Positions 39,871-52,300 of a stretch of 64,000 nt of DNA are shown here, in pieces. The first letter of the stretch is position 1; every line of letters starts with the position of its first letter. Under the pieces are notes generated by a model, which ran no database searches, was not told where the DNA came from, and saw only the letters and a list, made by a program, of their open reading frames with translations. The position numbers and the translations under genes were made by a program. This DNA is from Trichoplax adhaerens (lineage: Eukaryota; Placozoa; Uniplacotomia; Trichoplacea; Trichoplacidae). The stretch covers positions 521,948 to 585,947 of the forward strand of contig NW_002060957.1 of assembly GCF_000150275.1 (NCBI RefSeq). The letters are read 5' to 3'.

Positions 39871-42800
39871 GTTATCCGTTATTTTCTCGCTGAGTGCTTG
39901 CTATGATGACCAATCACCCGGTCGTTGTGGAACAACGCAGAGGATGTTTATGAAAATGACAGTGGTTAGATCCTGTATTTATAGTGGTAGATGAAAATCA
40001 GCGTAATTTATTATCGCCTCTAAGGGCATTGATGTACGGAAGTTTACTTTACGCTATTTCTTCATTATCATCAATAATTCATAATATTGACATTTAATTG
40101 TTATTCCGATCTGTCAGCAATGATTTGTATTCTTGATATCTTAATAATTCATTTTAAGATTCAATTTGATGAAAAATTATCTTGATCAATTTCTCAGAAT
40201 TAATGACAAAGTTGGTCTTCCTATGCTGGCAAAATGTTTTACCTTCTTTTTTCGCATTTTAAGTTCATTGCTACATATTATATAACTTTGGAAGCTGTAA
40301 TTAAGGTGCAGATAATTGGCAGTAGCCTATTTTGATTTCTTCCTGTGTTTCTGTATGATTTGAATGACTATTCTTTATCTAATGCATATTATTAGCTTAT
40401 TATCGTTATGATTTCTTCAATAGTCTGATCATGACGGCTTGCTTGCGTCCTCAGATGGATTCTGCTTTAATTATAAATTAGAATCTGGATGGATTAATTG
40501 TAGCTCAGTCAATATTGCATTGGGGTTGTCAAGCGGATGCAAAAATGAAAATTTAAATAAAAAAATCCTCCTGGTCTTTCATTTAGCGTGTAAGAATAAG
40601 TAGAGTCTGACCTTTAAGCTTTGTGGCGATTTAATTGCTATGCTAAGCTAATCGTAAATATTTCTTGACGACATCATAGGTGTGATATTCATCTGACGAA
40701 TATCGTAAAAGGAATCCAATATAGCAAATAAATAGAATAGAAATCTCTTCATATCGTGTTGTCCCTACAAAGAATATTAGGTATACAATTTTAATCGAAT
40801 GAATAGTAAACAAAGCCTCGCTTGTGTGCTATACCGCTTAGGCTTTGATGGTAAGGAATTGCAACAGATTCATGCGACTTATTATATATCATTATGCATT
40901 ATCTTGAACAATTAATGCCAAATATAAAAAGATTGCAAGTATATTAATACTTATTCTGATTTTGTAAAATCTCATATATAAAGTAATTAACTTCATGTGA
41001 GTAAAATTTAAAATCTGTTTAGGTGTTGGAGTGTGAGCTAAGATGTATAAGAATTTTAAACTAAAAGTTAGTTATCTCGCTTCAGTAGTTAAAATCGCTG
41101 ATTATCTAGATTTAAAATAGTTGTTATTCCGGACAGTAGGCCATTCATTAATAATTTACCAGATAACATTGTTACTTAGCTACTAATAAAGGATTCAGGC
41201 AGTAGCTCACAGTTAATCTACTCCTAGTAATAAATCACATTTCCAATAACTTCGATCAAGGATTGCTTTATTAATCGCATCTGCGATCGTTATTTATTTA
41301 AAATATTACTATGCAAACGTCGTGGCATCGGTGATTATTTCTTTAGGATCTTGGTAAATGAATAAACATGTTTATTTCTGTAGCAGAAATAAATGAAGTG
41401 GCAATAAGTGAAAAAATGAATATTATAATAAAATTTAGTGTTAGTGAGCAGCTATAAGTTATTAAGTAGAGAAGTATATTTTTGCTTAAAATAGATTCAT
41501 TGGTACTTGTCTAAGTACTCTGGTTCTACTCAATGAATTATTCGGAAAATCGAATTAGTTTAGAATAGATAAAATAGCATTTGAGTATTGAAGATTATTC
41601 CTGCAGGTATTTTATATTTTGATTGTGTAATAGATCAAACTATGTGAGTAAGCTACAATTTGTTACCATAGATATCACAATATAAGTGTAAATAATGAAT
41701 AAATCTGTTAGAAATAGCTTAAAATGCTATTCCAATCTGATATTGGCCTAAACTTCTGGAGATGTAATCGGTGGATTACATTAAGATCTGTCATGAGCCT
41801 AAGGCCTCGATCGATGTTGACAATTTTATCCAGATATACGTGCTATTACAACAATTACTTTAAGTAAAGAAAGAGAATATTGTCTCATAAAACGAAATTA
41901 TAATTAAAATGTAGAAAGCATGTGAAAATATTATCTCATACATCTAAATTATAATCGAAGTTCAATCAGAATATGAAATTCATAAGTATTTAGTATAAGT
42001 CAGGGTGCAATTTAATACCAGTTTGATTGATCAAAGTTTTTGCTGTAATTTGTCTTGCTAATACTGCTATAAGTCATAACTTAGAACAGCTCTTTCATAC
42101 GCAGTCAACTTAAAGATATTTCGTCTACTTATAATTACACATAATATCTAATTTATGTGATGTCAAGATTATTCTAGTTGATAATAGAGAAAAATTGTAT
42201 GATCTATAATTAATTACTGTCTAGCGATCCGATAACATAAATATCTAGTTTTTTTGGTTCCTATGCATAGAAGTTCGATTTTGCAGTCTGTTATCATGAA
42301 TTGTATAGATCAAGATCCACAATTTTTTATTAATTCGATAATCTCCCTTTCTTTTCGATGCATACGTGTTTGTGCATATTGCTTTTACGATAATATTGCT
42401 AAATTTTAACTACGGACTGATTTGAGACTGCTAAATTGACGATAGTTGACTTTAGAAAACACAATTCTATTCAGAGGATCAATTTTCTCGTCTCTTTCCT
42501 CTCTTTTTCTATGTATTGTCATAAATTAGATATAAGTTAATTTTTCGATATTGTACCAAGAAACAGGGAGATAAGAAAATAATTTATCCATTTTTGTTTC
42601 TATTTCTGTTACATTCGTACTTACGTTGATCGGTTATACTAACGAATATCTTGCTTAATAGTGCCAAACTAACTCAATACCGTATGATACTGTCGCAATT
42701 AGAATCCAAGATAGAAATATCTTAAGAAATTTTTATCTCTTTTTGGGCTAATTATTGTTTTCATTTACAGATAAATCTGCTTATTTCTTCGATAAGTGGC

Positions 42801-45800
42801 TTTTTGTAGCTTTTTTAATGTATCATCGTCTCTCGAGTTAATAGTAAGGGAGAAATTTTATTACGTACGCCTTAGACGATATTGCGAGCTGCAATTTATC
42901 GATTAACCAATTAATGAATGAACTAATCAATCAATTCGATTTACTTTTAAAAGCCATCTAATTGAAGCTAATTTAAAATTAAATGATGCAAATCTGAAAT
43001 TGAAAACGTAAGTAGCTACAGCATTTTCATGAATATTAATATTAGGCGTAACAACTTCTTTTCGAATACTTTAATTGTTCAATCGCTTTGACCTGTAATT
43101 AACTGCCTTATTTTCAGTCTGTAAGCCCTTAAAATAAAATAATCTATAAATAGATTTATCGAATTGGTGAATAAACGATCTAGTTAAAAATTAGAAGCCT
43201 TGTTCATAATATTATGGTACTGCAATTTAAAAAGGCTTGATTATTAATCTACTAAGGTCATCTAAATCAGGAACGTAGCTTATGTAGAATCTACCATCGT
43301 AATAGGATAAGTTAATTTGTGTATGAGATGACGTAAGATAGGATGGTTTTAAGACCTTGACAATTGCTAGCCAGCTTTGATCATACTGTATTTTGATATT
43401 TAGACCAAATAGCAATAATAAATAATGTAATCGATCTCTTCAGAAGAGTAATTTTGATTAGAGTTGAAAAGTAGCAATAGTAACAATGTTGTTAAGATCG
43501 GTCAATAGCCAAACTGCTCTGATTATCAATTATAATTTTATGTCAAGATAAAATCGCAATGATAAATTGATCGCATTATAAAATGCTATTTAGATCCATT
43601 AATTTTACTCCAATACCTTGCTATCTACAATCAAGGAAACTGAAATATGAACTTGATTACTTTATAGCTAATTGTGAGCTGTTTAAATCCTTTTTCTTGA
43701 ATGATTTAAAGATATACTGGCTTATTCTTTAACGGTATGAATCTAATGCCATTGAGCCTATAATGAAATTTATATAAATATTTTAAACCAGCTTTCAGTC
43801 TATCATGAAGGCTCATTTGATTTATGAAGCTAAGATAGAATAATATATATATATGGTTATATATTATTGATAACTTTGCTGGCATATCATTTTAAGATTG
43901 AACGATTGTCAAACCTGTTGTGCTCTACATTAATATTTTATTCGTGCTATCGATCATCCTTACCTTTCATCATTAATACTTATTAATCAGTTCCGGTATG
44001 GAAATTTACAGATTTAATTGGCAAAATAATGGCAGTATCTCTAATTTTCCTTCAAGTTAAAAAAGAATTAGATCCGGATGATAATTAGATAGGTCGAATG
44101 AGGATAATTAACGGCTTAGATTAACAAAATCCTTTATCTTTACTTTATAACGGAAGGTGATCTGGAATAACCTACCGTATATTTCGTCCATTTATCAAAT
44201 GATTTTACATAAAATAACGTTAAGAAGGAAATTATTGGTATTAATGTTTACCAATAATATTAATAAAACGATCTAAAATTACCATGTTGATATTATTTAA
44301 CTTATTATTTCATGAACATCGTACAAATTTTAGACTGATTAAATTTGACTGATGGCGATAGCTGATATGTAAACCTGAATAGTACTAATTTTCATATTAT
44401 GCGAATGTTATCTCACGAGTATTGATTCCATCAACATGGTTTATTTGAGTAATTATTTAGAAGAAAATCTATATATTATGCTATAAAATTTGATAGATTG
44501 CGCTAATATGGATAAAACTGGTTGCAAGATTATTCTAATTGGGCTGGTAGGTGCCCCCAAATTTAAACGTTTAGATTTATAGTTTTTCTAGTCCTGCCCA
44601 TCAATGCAGATTTGATGAGTCATCAAGATTCACGTAAGCAACTATTTTAAAGGTAATTTATATAAACAGCTAAAAAACTTCACAGTTTAGTGTAATTGGG
44701 ATACTACTGCTTGCAGATTGTTCTAATTTTGCTAATAGATGTCCTCCAAAATATAAACATTTCGATTTATTATCTTTCTAGTCCTGCCTCACTGATGTTG
44801 ATCCGATGTGTCATCAGGATTCATTTAAGCATTTATTCGAAGGGTAACCTACTTAGCGAGTCTCCTGTTACTTAAATAATACCAATTTCAATTATTTACT
44901 ACTGTCTAAATCTCATATTAATTTTTTATATTCATTAAAGCAGTCGCTGATTGTCGTAACTAAAAATTTTGCTTCATTATGTTCATCAATTTATTATATA
45001 TCACTTTTTGCTCATTAAGATCCGTTTCAGACTAACGCAAAATTATTCAATCAATTTTGAATATTAGTATTATTTAGTTTTATACATTTCATATGCTTTT
45101 AGTTCCCAAATGCAAGTATTAAGGCGGATAATCATCAAAACGATCTTAAATGTATTCTTTCTGTTAAACTTACTTGTAGCGGCGACTTTAATTAGATCAT
45201 ATTTCGGATTAATTTCTTCTATAAGATTTAATAGAAGAACTTACATCTTGAAAATAAGCTGTTAAAGATACTTCCGATGCTAAATGATCTTTAATTTGAA
45301 CCCGAGTGAATTTTATTTTATTCTTATCTCTTTTTACAAAATTACATCATAGACGAAATGCAAGACTTTGCTACCGTATTTTTATTAATTTATAGTGATC
45401 AAGGTCTGAAAGTGAACAATAATTTCTTCTTGTCTAGAATATTAATAAACGTTTTCAATAAAGAAAATTTCATGAAATAAGTCTGTTGATTTAGCGATAA
45501 TGCTAACTTGTTTAGCTTATATTCGCTGCTTAATTATAGGTTTAATTATAATTTATCCCACAACAAGAATTAAATACTCTATTCGCTAAATGTAGGTCTA
45601 TCTCATGATGATATTATAATAAGTAACTGTTAAATTTGACGGAGAAAATGCAGTAGATCATGCATTGCTAGGGCTTGTTGATGCTTAGTTAAGCAGTCTC
45701 TTACTACCCTTGGCGTAAAATACTATTTTGGTTTTGCAAAATTTTACTTTAATTAATTTAAGATCTATATCCACACTATTAAGGAGGTAATTGTGGTGAC

Positions 45801-48800
45801 TTTTAGACTTAATTGATCAAGTTCTGCACTTATTATTTCATATTTTATCAAGTGATCTACATAACATATGACTTTTATGTAATGTTAGGAATGATACAGC
45901 AGAAAATGTAAAACTTTTATCGATTGAAGGGATAACTGCCAAGTAAAAATGAACATGGTAGACTATTACTATCATGGTAATTTGTATGTAGTAATTGAAA
46001 GCTCTCTCAACTTACAAATAATTTATAGTAATCTCATTATCAAGCTTAAAACTATAATTTCATCATAACTGAAATAATATTATCTAAGCCCGGTGAAATT
46101 GTTGAATTAAATCAGAATAAGTTTATTGTCGCTTAGTATAACTAATCTATTTTAGGGAAATTCTTCAGTTATAACAGTAGAAAACATCAGGCATTAGCTG
46201 ACTCCCAAGGTCTCTGATAAACTGCATGCCATTAAATTTTTAAAGTTGAAACATAAAGGCTAATTTAAATGATAACGCTGACAATAAGATATTTGTAAGC
46301 TTTACTGGTATCGACAATTCATCATTGGATTCATTATATTGATGTTATTCTTAATAACTTACCTTTTGCTTAGTCAAGCGGAGTAATATCATTAACAGTT
46401 GACGGCAGATTGCAATATTCCAAAATATATGAAGATCAACCGGATAAGGCACACCTACAAATAAGAATAAATTCATTTTATGTAATATAATGGAGAATTA
46501 ATAGCCAGACTGCAATTGAATTCAATGTTTTTAAATTTAATCTTAACTGCTTAAAAATATGGCGGTTTAAATGACCACATAAATATATGATACAGCTTAG
46601 CTAATAAACGGCTTTTGTATGCGTTACTTCAGCAATATCTATTTCGCAAGCTGATATTTACCACAATATAGGATAGTGTCTGAAAAAAAGCATATGTGCA
46701 TATTGCAGTATTTGCATTGCTTAACGGTACTGGTAAGAACTGAGAAGAGCTGAGTAAAAGGCGAAATAAAGTGTGACTGCATATTTAATTTTTAAATAAT
46801 AAATATACGCACAAGCGAGTCGAAAAATTTTCCTTTCATCGTTCATTTTATAGCATAAGAATCAGATACTCTGATCATGAGATGTGATATTCCCTATGCA
46901 GGTTGCTTAGTCAGAGAAATGGAAACAGGGACAGTTTCTAAAAGATTACACTGCGTATTTTTTTAGGATAAATTCTTAAAATATTCAATACAGATTCTTT
47001 GTAACATTATAGGCGAATAAACCGGGCGCTTGATTTGCTGGAATCATTCATTTAGCAGACTGAGTACAGTGGCAGCTAAATCGGAAGTAATAGATATACA
47101 ATTATTCGTGTGGGCCAACATTTCCTGTATCTAATAAAATCTATATTTTACTCAGATTAAATGATGGAAGCAATGATTAAAAATTCGGCATTGACCAAAT
47201 TTCCGATAATTTCCGATTCTTAAATGATTGAAATAAGGAAAAAATTCTTTAGAACCATTTAGGTAAAACACAAAAATTGAATGAAATGATGAAAACATTT
47301 AATTTCTAGCCTGTGCAAGGATATTATAATTATAATTTACTCAATTCTACGCTTGGAATATCATTTGTCGTTTTATATATATGGTAAACTTTTGATATTG
47401 GCGATTAAATGTGAGCTGCTAGTTCATACATAATTAAATACAGTATGGAACAGTATACGAATACTTTAACATACAGTATATCATAGCGTAGGTATTCCTT
47501 ATAGCAGTATAAACTATCATCAGTCAGGAGGAGTAAAAGTAGTGAGGTAATTTACGATGATTTCATATAAGTTAAATTTTTTATTGAAAGTAACTTATCG
47601 GTTTCAGAAGTGAGCCTGATAATTTGACTTCTAAATGGAATGAGGCAATACCATCCAAAATCAAATGGTGACCATCAGGATTTGCTTTTACTATACAGTA
47701 TATGGTCGTTCAGTAATGTTACGTATAGTTTAAAAATTATTTAAAAATATGATTAATACACTCAGCAGTAAACTGAATAGCAATTTAAAACCAGTTTAAC
47801 ATGGAATATTTCAATATAGCAAGCAGCTAGATTAGCGCAAAATCGCAATGTTTTGGCAGTTACAGATATTAAAAATGAATAAATTGATAAGATAATAGAC
47901 GGGAGTTCAGAATCGGCTCATTATGGATTACTTAATTAAGCAAGCAGCTGGATTAATATGAAACTGTAAGATATCATGGACTGCAATGTTTTAAGTAATT
48001 CAAAAATTCAAAATTGAAGACTGACTAGGTATTAATCATTCTCTTAAAATCATTTTAAGACAAATTACTTTAACTTAACCAATGACTAGATTTATGGGAA
48101 GCTACAAGGTTGTGTACAGTTCGAAAAGATATTTTAAAAAAATAATAAATTGATGACGTACTAAACCGCATTTCAGAATCAGCTTCAATAGATTTTCCAG
48201 CAATTATGTAGGACTTGAATGTGACTTAGAATTAAATGACTGTTTAAAGACGTTCTATGGTAATTTGCACAGATAAATACAGCTTTATAGGCGAATCTGT
48301 GATGGTCAGTAGGATTGTATCTTGATTTTTGTTCCACGATAAATCGACATATTTTCCCTAAGCATATTTGACACATAGCATAAGAATTTGATTTATTGTG
48401 AAGTTCCAGTCCCCACGCATTGATGTGCAAATCAGATTAAACTTGTAACACGTGTAATTTTATAACAGCTACCATCAGTCGATTAATTATTACATGCCTA
48501 AATGCGCGTACGTCGATGAGATAAATTTTAAAATAAAAAATTTAACGACAAATTGTTACGAATAAATGTTTATCATTAACAATGAAATTTAATCATACAT
48601 ATTAATGCTAACAATACCAATACTATGACAGCACTAGAATAGCGTCTTCTATATGCTAAATTTACATCATACTAGTATTACAGTTAGATTTCATGAAATA
48701 AAAATTGATACCATAGTTATTAATATCTCGGTACGCTATTTTACACATTGTCACAAATTTAAACTTTTTAACATTTAATGGGAAGATTAATTTAGAAGCA

Positions 48801-49312
48801 TTTATGCTTTGCAGTACTTACAGCATGGATTACAATTTTTCTGTTAACTGTACCCAAGTCATCATTTACTATCATTATAGTTATCTTTATGAATTCGATA
48901 GAATTGCCTTACAATTCTATTGGCTATATCGTAATAATTTTATACTGTATCGCGTGTTCTACTTATAACTAAATCAAACAGTTTCATCTAAATCACTAAA
49001 ATATCGTCTTAACCGATAATATTACAATATGGTCATACACAACTGTGTTACGACTACAAAATAGGAGATTATTTAGCATGATTGTTATAATTTCTATTAC
49101 GTTAATTGCCATATCATTTTTAATAGTAATTGAAAAATTTGTATTCTCTTTTAGATTGCCCATAATTTAATACATTATATTATATTCTTAGCAAGTATAT
49201 ACTACAATAACTGTTTCTTTAGAACTAAAAATAGATTCAGTAAATCTTTTCAGCGATATAGTCCAAGATACATACAATAAATCCATACAGGTAATGCATG
49301 AGAGTTATCATA
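39871..49312. other. 9.4 kb, no gene recognised
   Basis: Very AT-rich. ORFs at 43227-43415 and 48185-48430 (minus) lack clear family features. A possible exon at about 46370-46450 (minus) is open between an AG and a GTAAGT but encodes nothing I recognise. I cannot exclude a fast-evolving gene with small exons here. Confidence 0.4.
39976..39983 (-). promoter_or_regulatory. TATA box (TATAAATA) upstream of lipoxygenase copy 2
   Basis: Minus-strand TATAAATA lies about 106 bases before the proposed ATG at 39870. With transcription starting some 30 bases downstream, the 5' UTR would be about 70 nt. It supports 39818-39870 as the first exon. The match is seen; function is inferred. Confidence 0.45.
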
Positions 49313-52300
49313 TTAACGCCAACTTAGATTTTGCTGTGCATTCAACTGTCCAGGAGTGTTCGCGTAGATGTTGCCTTGCTGTTGCACAGGAAAATTACCG
49401 TACTGTTGTGAAGTTTGTCCAGTCATGTTTCTTGCAGACGAATCACTTGGCGAAGATTGAGCTGAAAGTAAGAACAGTATCATTTCATTAAAGGGTTTCT
49501 AGTTTCATATAAAACATATACCACACATTTTCATCATCAATATAGATTAGTATATTACGAGTGAATACTTCAAAACGTTGGATAGATACCTACCTTCCTG
49601 TACAAATTTACTGGCATAGGCAAATACTGCTTCATAGCACATGATGTATTGATCCTAGTAATAAAGTATATAATTTGGTTGATTACAACAAACTACAAAT
49701 GGACATCTTTAATTCGTTCTTTTTTCTAGGCGAGATAATAACACATGTAACACGTTGACATCAACATACTCTGATCATATACCTTAGTTCGAACCATGTA
49801 ATTTCGACGTTGGCGAAGGGATTGAATCAGCTTTGAAATATTTACTATGCAGCAATAATTTAATAGGTCATTAAAACCTAGATTCAGATACTAAAAATGC
49901 TACATTAGCAATAACACATCGCATACTTAATCCATGTCCGCCTGCCATTTCTTTGATAGCAGTGTAAAGGATACAGAATGCTCCTGTTCTTCCAACTCCA
50001 TCACTGTAAGAGGACACAAAATTAATCTTCGACTAATCTATTATTATGAGAAGAAGCTGTATATGCCGCTCTTACCTGCAATGCACCACAACAGGCGCTT
50101 GCGATCCAGGGTCGATCTTTTGTAGGTGAGATGTGACGTCTTCTAAATAGGCCATGAGTGGCTTGTACGATGTTTGATTGCTACAATAGAATAAATATAA
50201 GAAGTGAATAAGCTTTTATTAAACTCCATGAAATAGCGTATTTTGTATTTTACTTACAACGGCTGAGGCCACGTAATCAGTTGTAACTGAGTTATTGACC
50301 TACTTTCGGTATTCTAGTAGTAAAGCAATAAGTGTAGGTTATTTTAACAATCAGCTAATTAAATAAAATATTATGGTATAGTATCTTGCTCTACTTCAAA
50401 ATTATAAGAACCTTTTTAATGGTTATTATCCTCTTGAATCCATAAGGTTGAGCTTCTTGGCTTGCTAAAGTTACAACAATAGCACCGTAGGTAACTGATG
50501 ATCCTACATTTTCCGGCCAATAGCGATCGCACACACGCTAGCGTAAGTGATTAAACGCACATATTAATACAGTATAGAAGGTAACTGAAGGTGTCATTTT
50601 TTGTAGAACTCTACCTTGCAGTTTTCAATTTCAGCTACTAACATAGCAATAAATAATGCATTTGTTTCCCAAATCATACGCCAGAAATCAGTAAAGGATG
50701 ACGGCAAGGGAGGTTGTGTAGCAATATATCGTGATGATAACGTAGTTAAATCATCAATCAAGCTCGAGTTTATATATCCTTCATCGCCTTCATATTGCGG
50801 GCTCAATATTACTCGGGAATAATCATCTAACGTCAATAATAAGCATAATTGCGTTTTAGTTATCAAATTAGTATCGTAGCTTCAGACAATGTTTAATATT
50901 CTTCTTACAAGGTAGAATAGTTTCATCGCGATTGCCAATTGGATGCCGGTGAGCTACGTTACAAGGGTATTTGCGAGAGTCCGTAACACGGCTCTCTTCT
51001 AGAGCCTGTATGTAAGAAATATTCATCGTAAGTCAGCCATGAAATGAAAACTACAAGAATATAATTTTATTTTTATTCAAAACGCAAATCTAAAACCTGA
51101 AACTCAGTAGTGAAACCGTCACAGTTCTGTTGGGCACTGTAGCATAAAGACTGCATGTTTTGACCAAACTGCATTGTATCAGAGCGTAATTTATCTATGT
51201 ACTCTCTGGAGAAACTTTGAAGAAGTGGCTTCTGCTGAGTTGGAGCAGCTGGTTTACTACCCGCTATCACAGGCGATAAAATAGTGCTCCCGGATGTTCC
51301 TTGCAAATTAAATTGATCTACGCTTGAGGTAAGTAAATCAACGGGCTGATTATTGTTTTTCGCCTGATATAACCGTGGTGGAAATTGCTGATTCTGCACC
51401 GGTTGAAGAATTTGAGGCTTTTGTTGTTGTGCTGGGGGTGCTCCATTGTATTGTCCCTGCTGTAAAACAGATTCGTTTGAATTATTTCATAAATTGTATA
51501 CATATTTGCTAACAAATTTATTTTTCGGTTACCTCATGAAGTTGCCTAGAATTTGCCTGCGACATGTTTGCATTGTATGGCCTAACTGGTCCCTGTTGAT
51601 TGACTTGCTGCAGTGGAGTAAACTGCTGTTGTTGTTGCTGCTTGGCAGTACTGATTCCACCTTGTACTTGGCTGTTGCCATACATATTTTGACCTTGCGA
51701 ATTTGTTTGATTATACATATTCATGCTTTGTCCACCTTGCTGAGTGTTAAGCATTTGCTGCATTACAGGATTAGAATGAACATAGACAGTGCTCTGCGCA
51801 GTTGATTTAGCCGATTGTGAAGGAAGATTATTTACCATAGAAGGATTATTATTTACCGTTACGTACGAAGTTTGCGTAGTAGGTCGAGGCCCCATTTGTT
51901 GCTGTAGTGGCTGAGCACTCATAAAACCAGTCGGACCTTGATTTTGGCTCTGCTGTTGTAGACTAGGCTGCTGCTGATTACTGCATATCCAAGCGGTATT
52001 ATCACCAGCTGGTTTAGAAGACTGATTTACTATCCCTTCATTTCGCCTTATGTTGAAAGAGCTATTTGATGGGATATTTCCTTGAGAGAAAGTGCCGGGA
52101 TGCTGATGTTGAGACACCGCTTGTCCTGCACTGCTTTGCGATTGAATAGTATGTGCTTGTTGATTTTGGGGCCTTGATAAGACCTGTGTCGGCTGCTGAG
52201 CTGACTGAGACGACGGAAGTTGTGGCTGGTAAGTCGGGTAGCCAGAAAACTTCTGATCTAATCCTTGATTCGAAAATTGATTTTGTAAGGCAGTAGTTGA

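Noticed and set aside
43227-43415. 62-codon minus-strand ORF with a C2-like opening (LNIKIQYDQSWLAIVKVLK)
   Set aside because: The resemblance covers only one strand pair, no calcium-binding Asp pattern follows, and no neighbouring exons continue a C2 domain.
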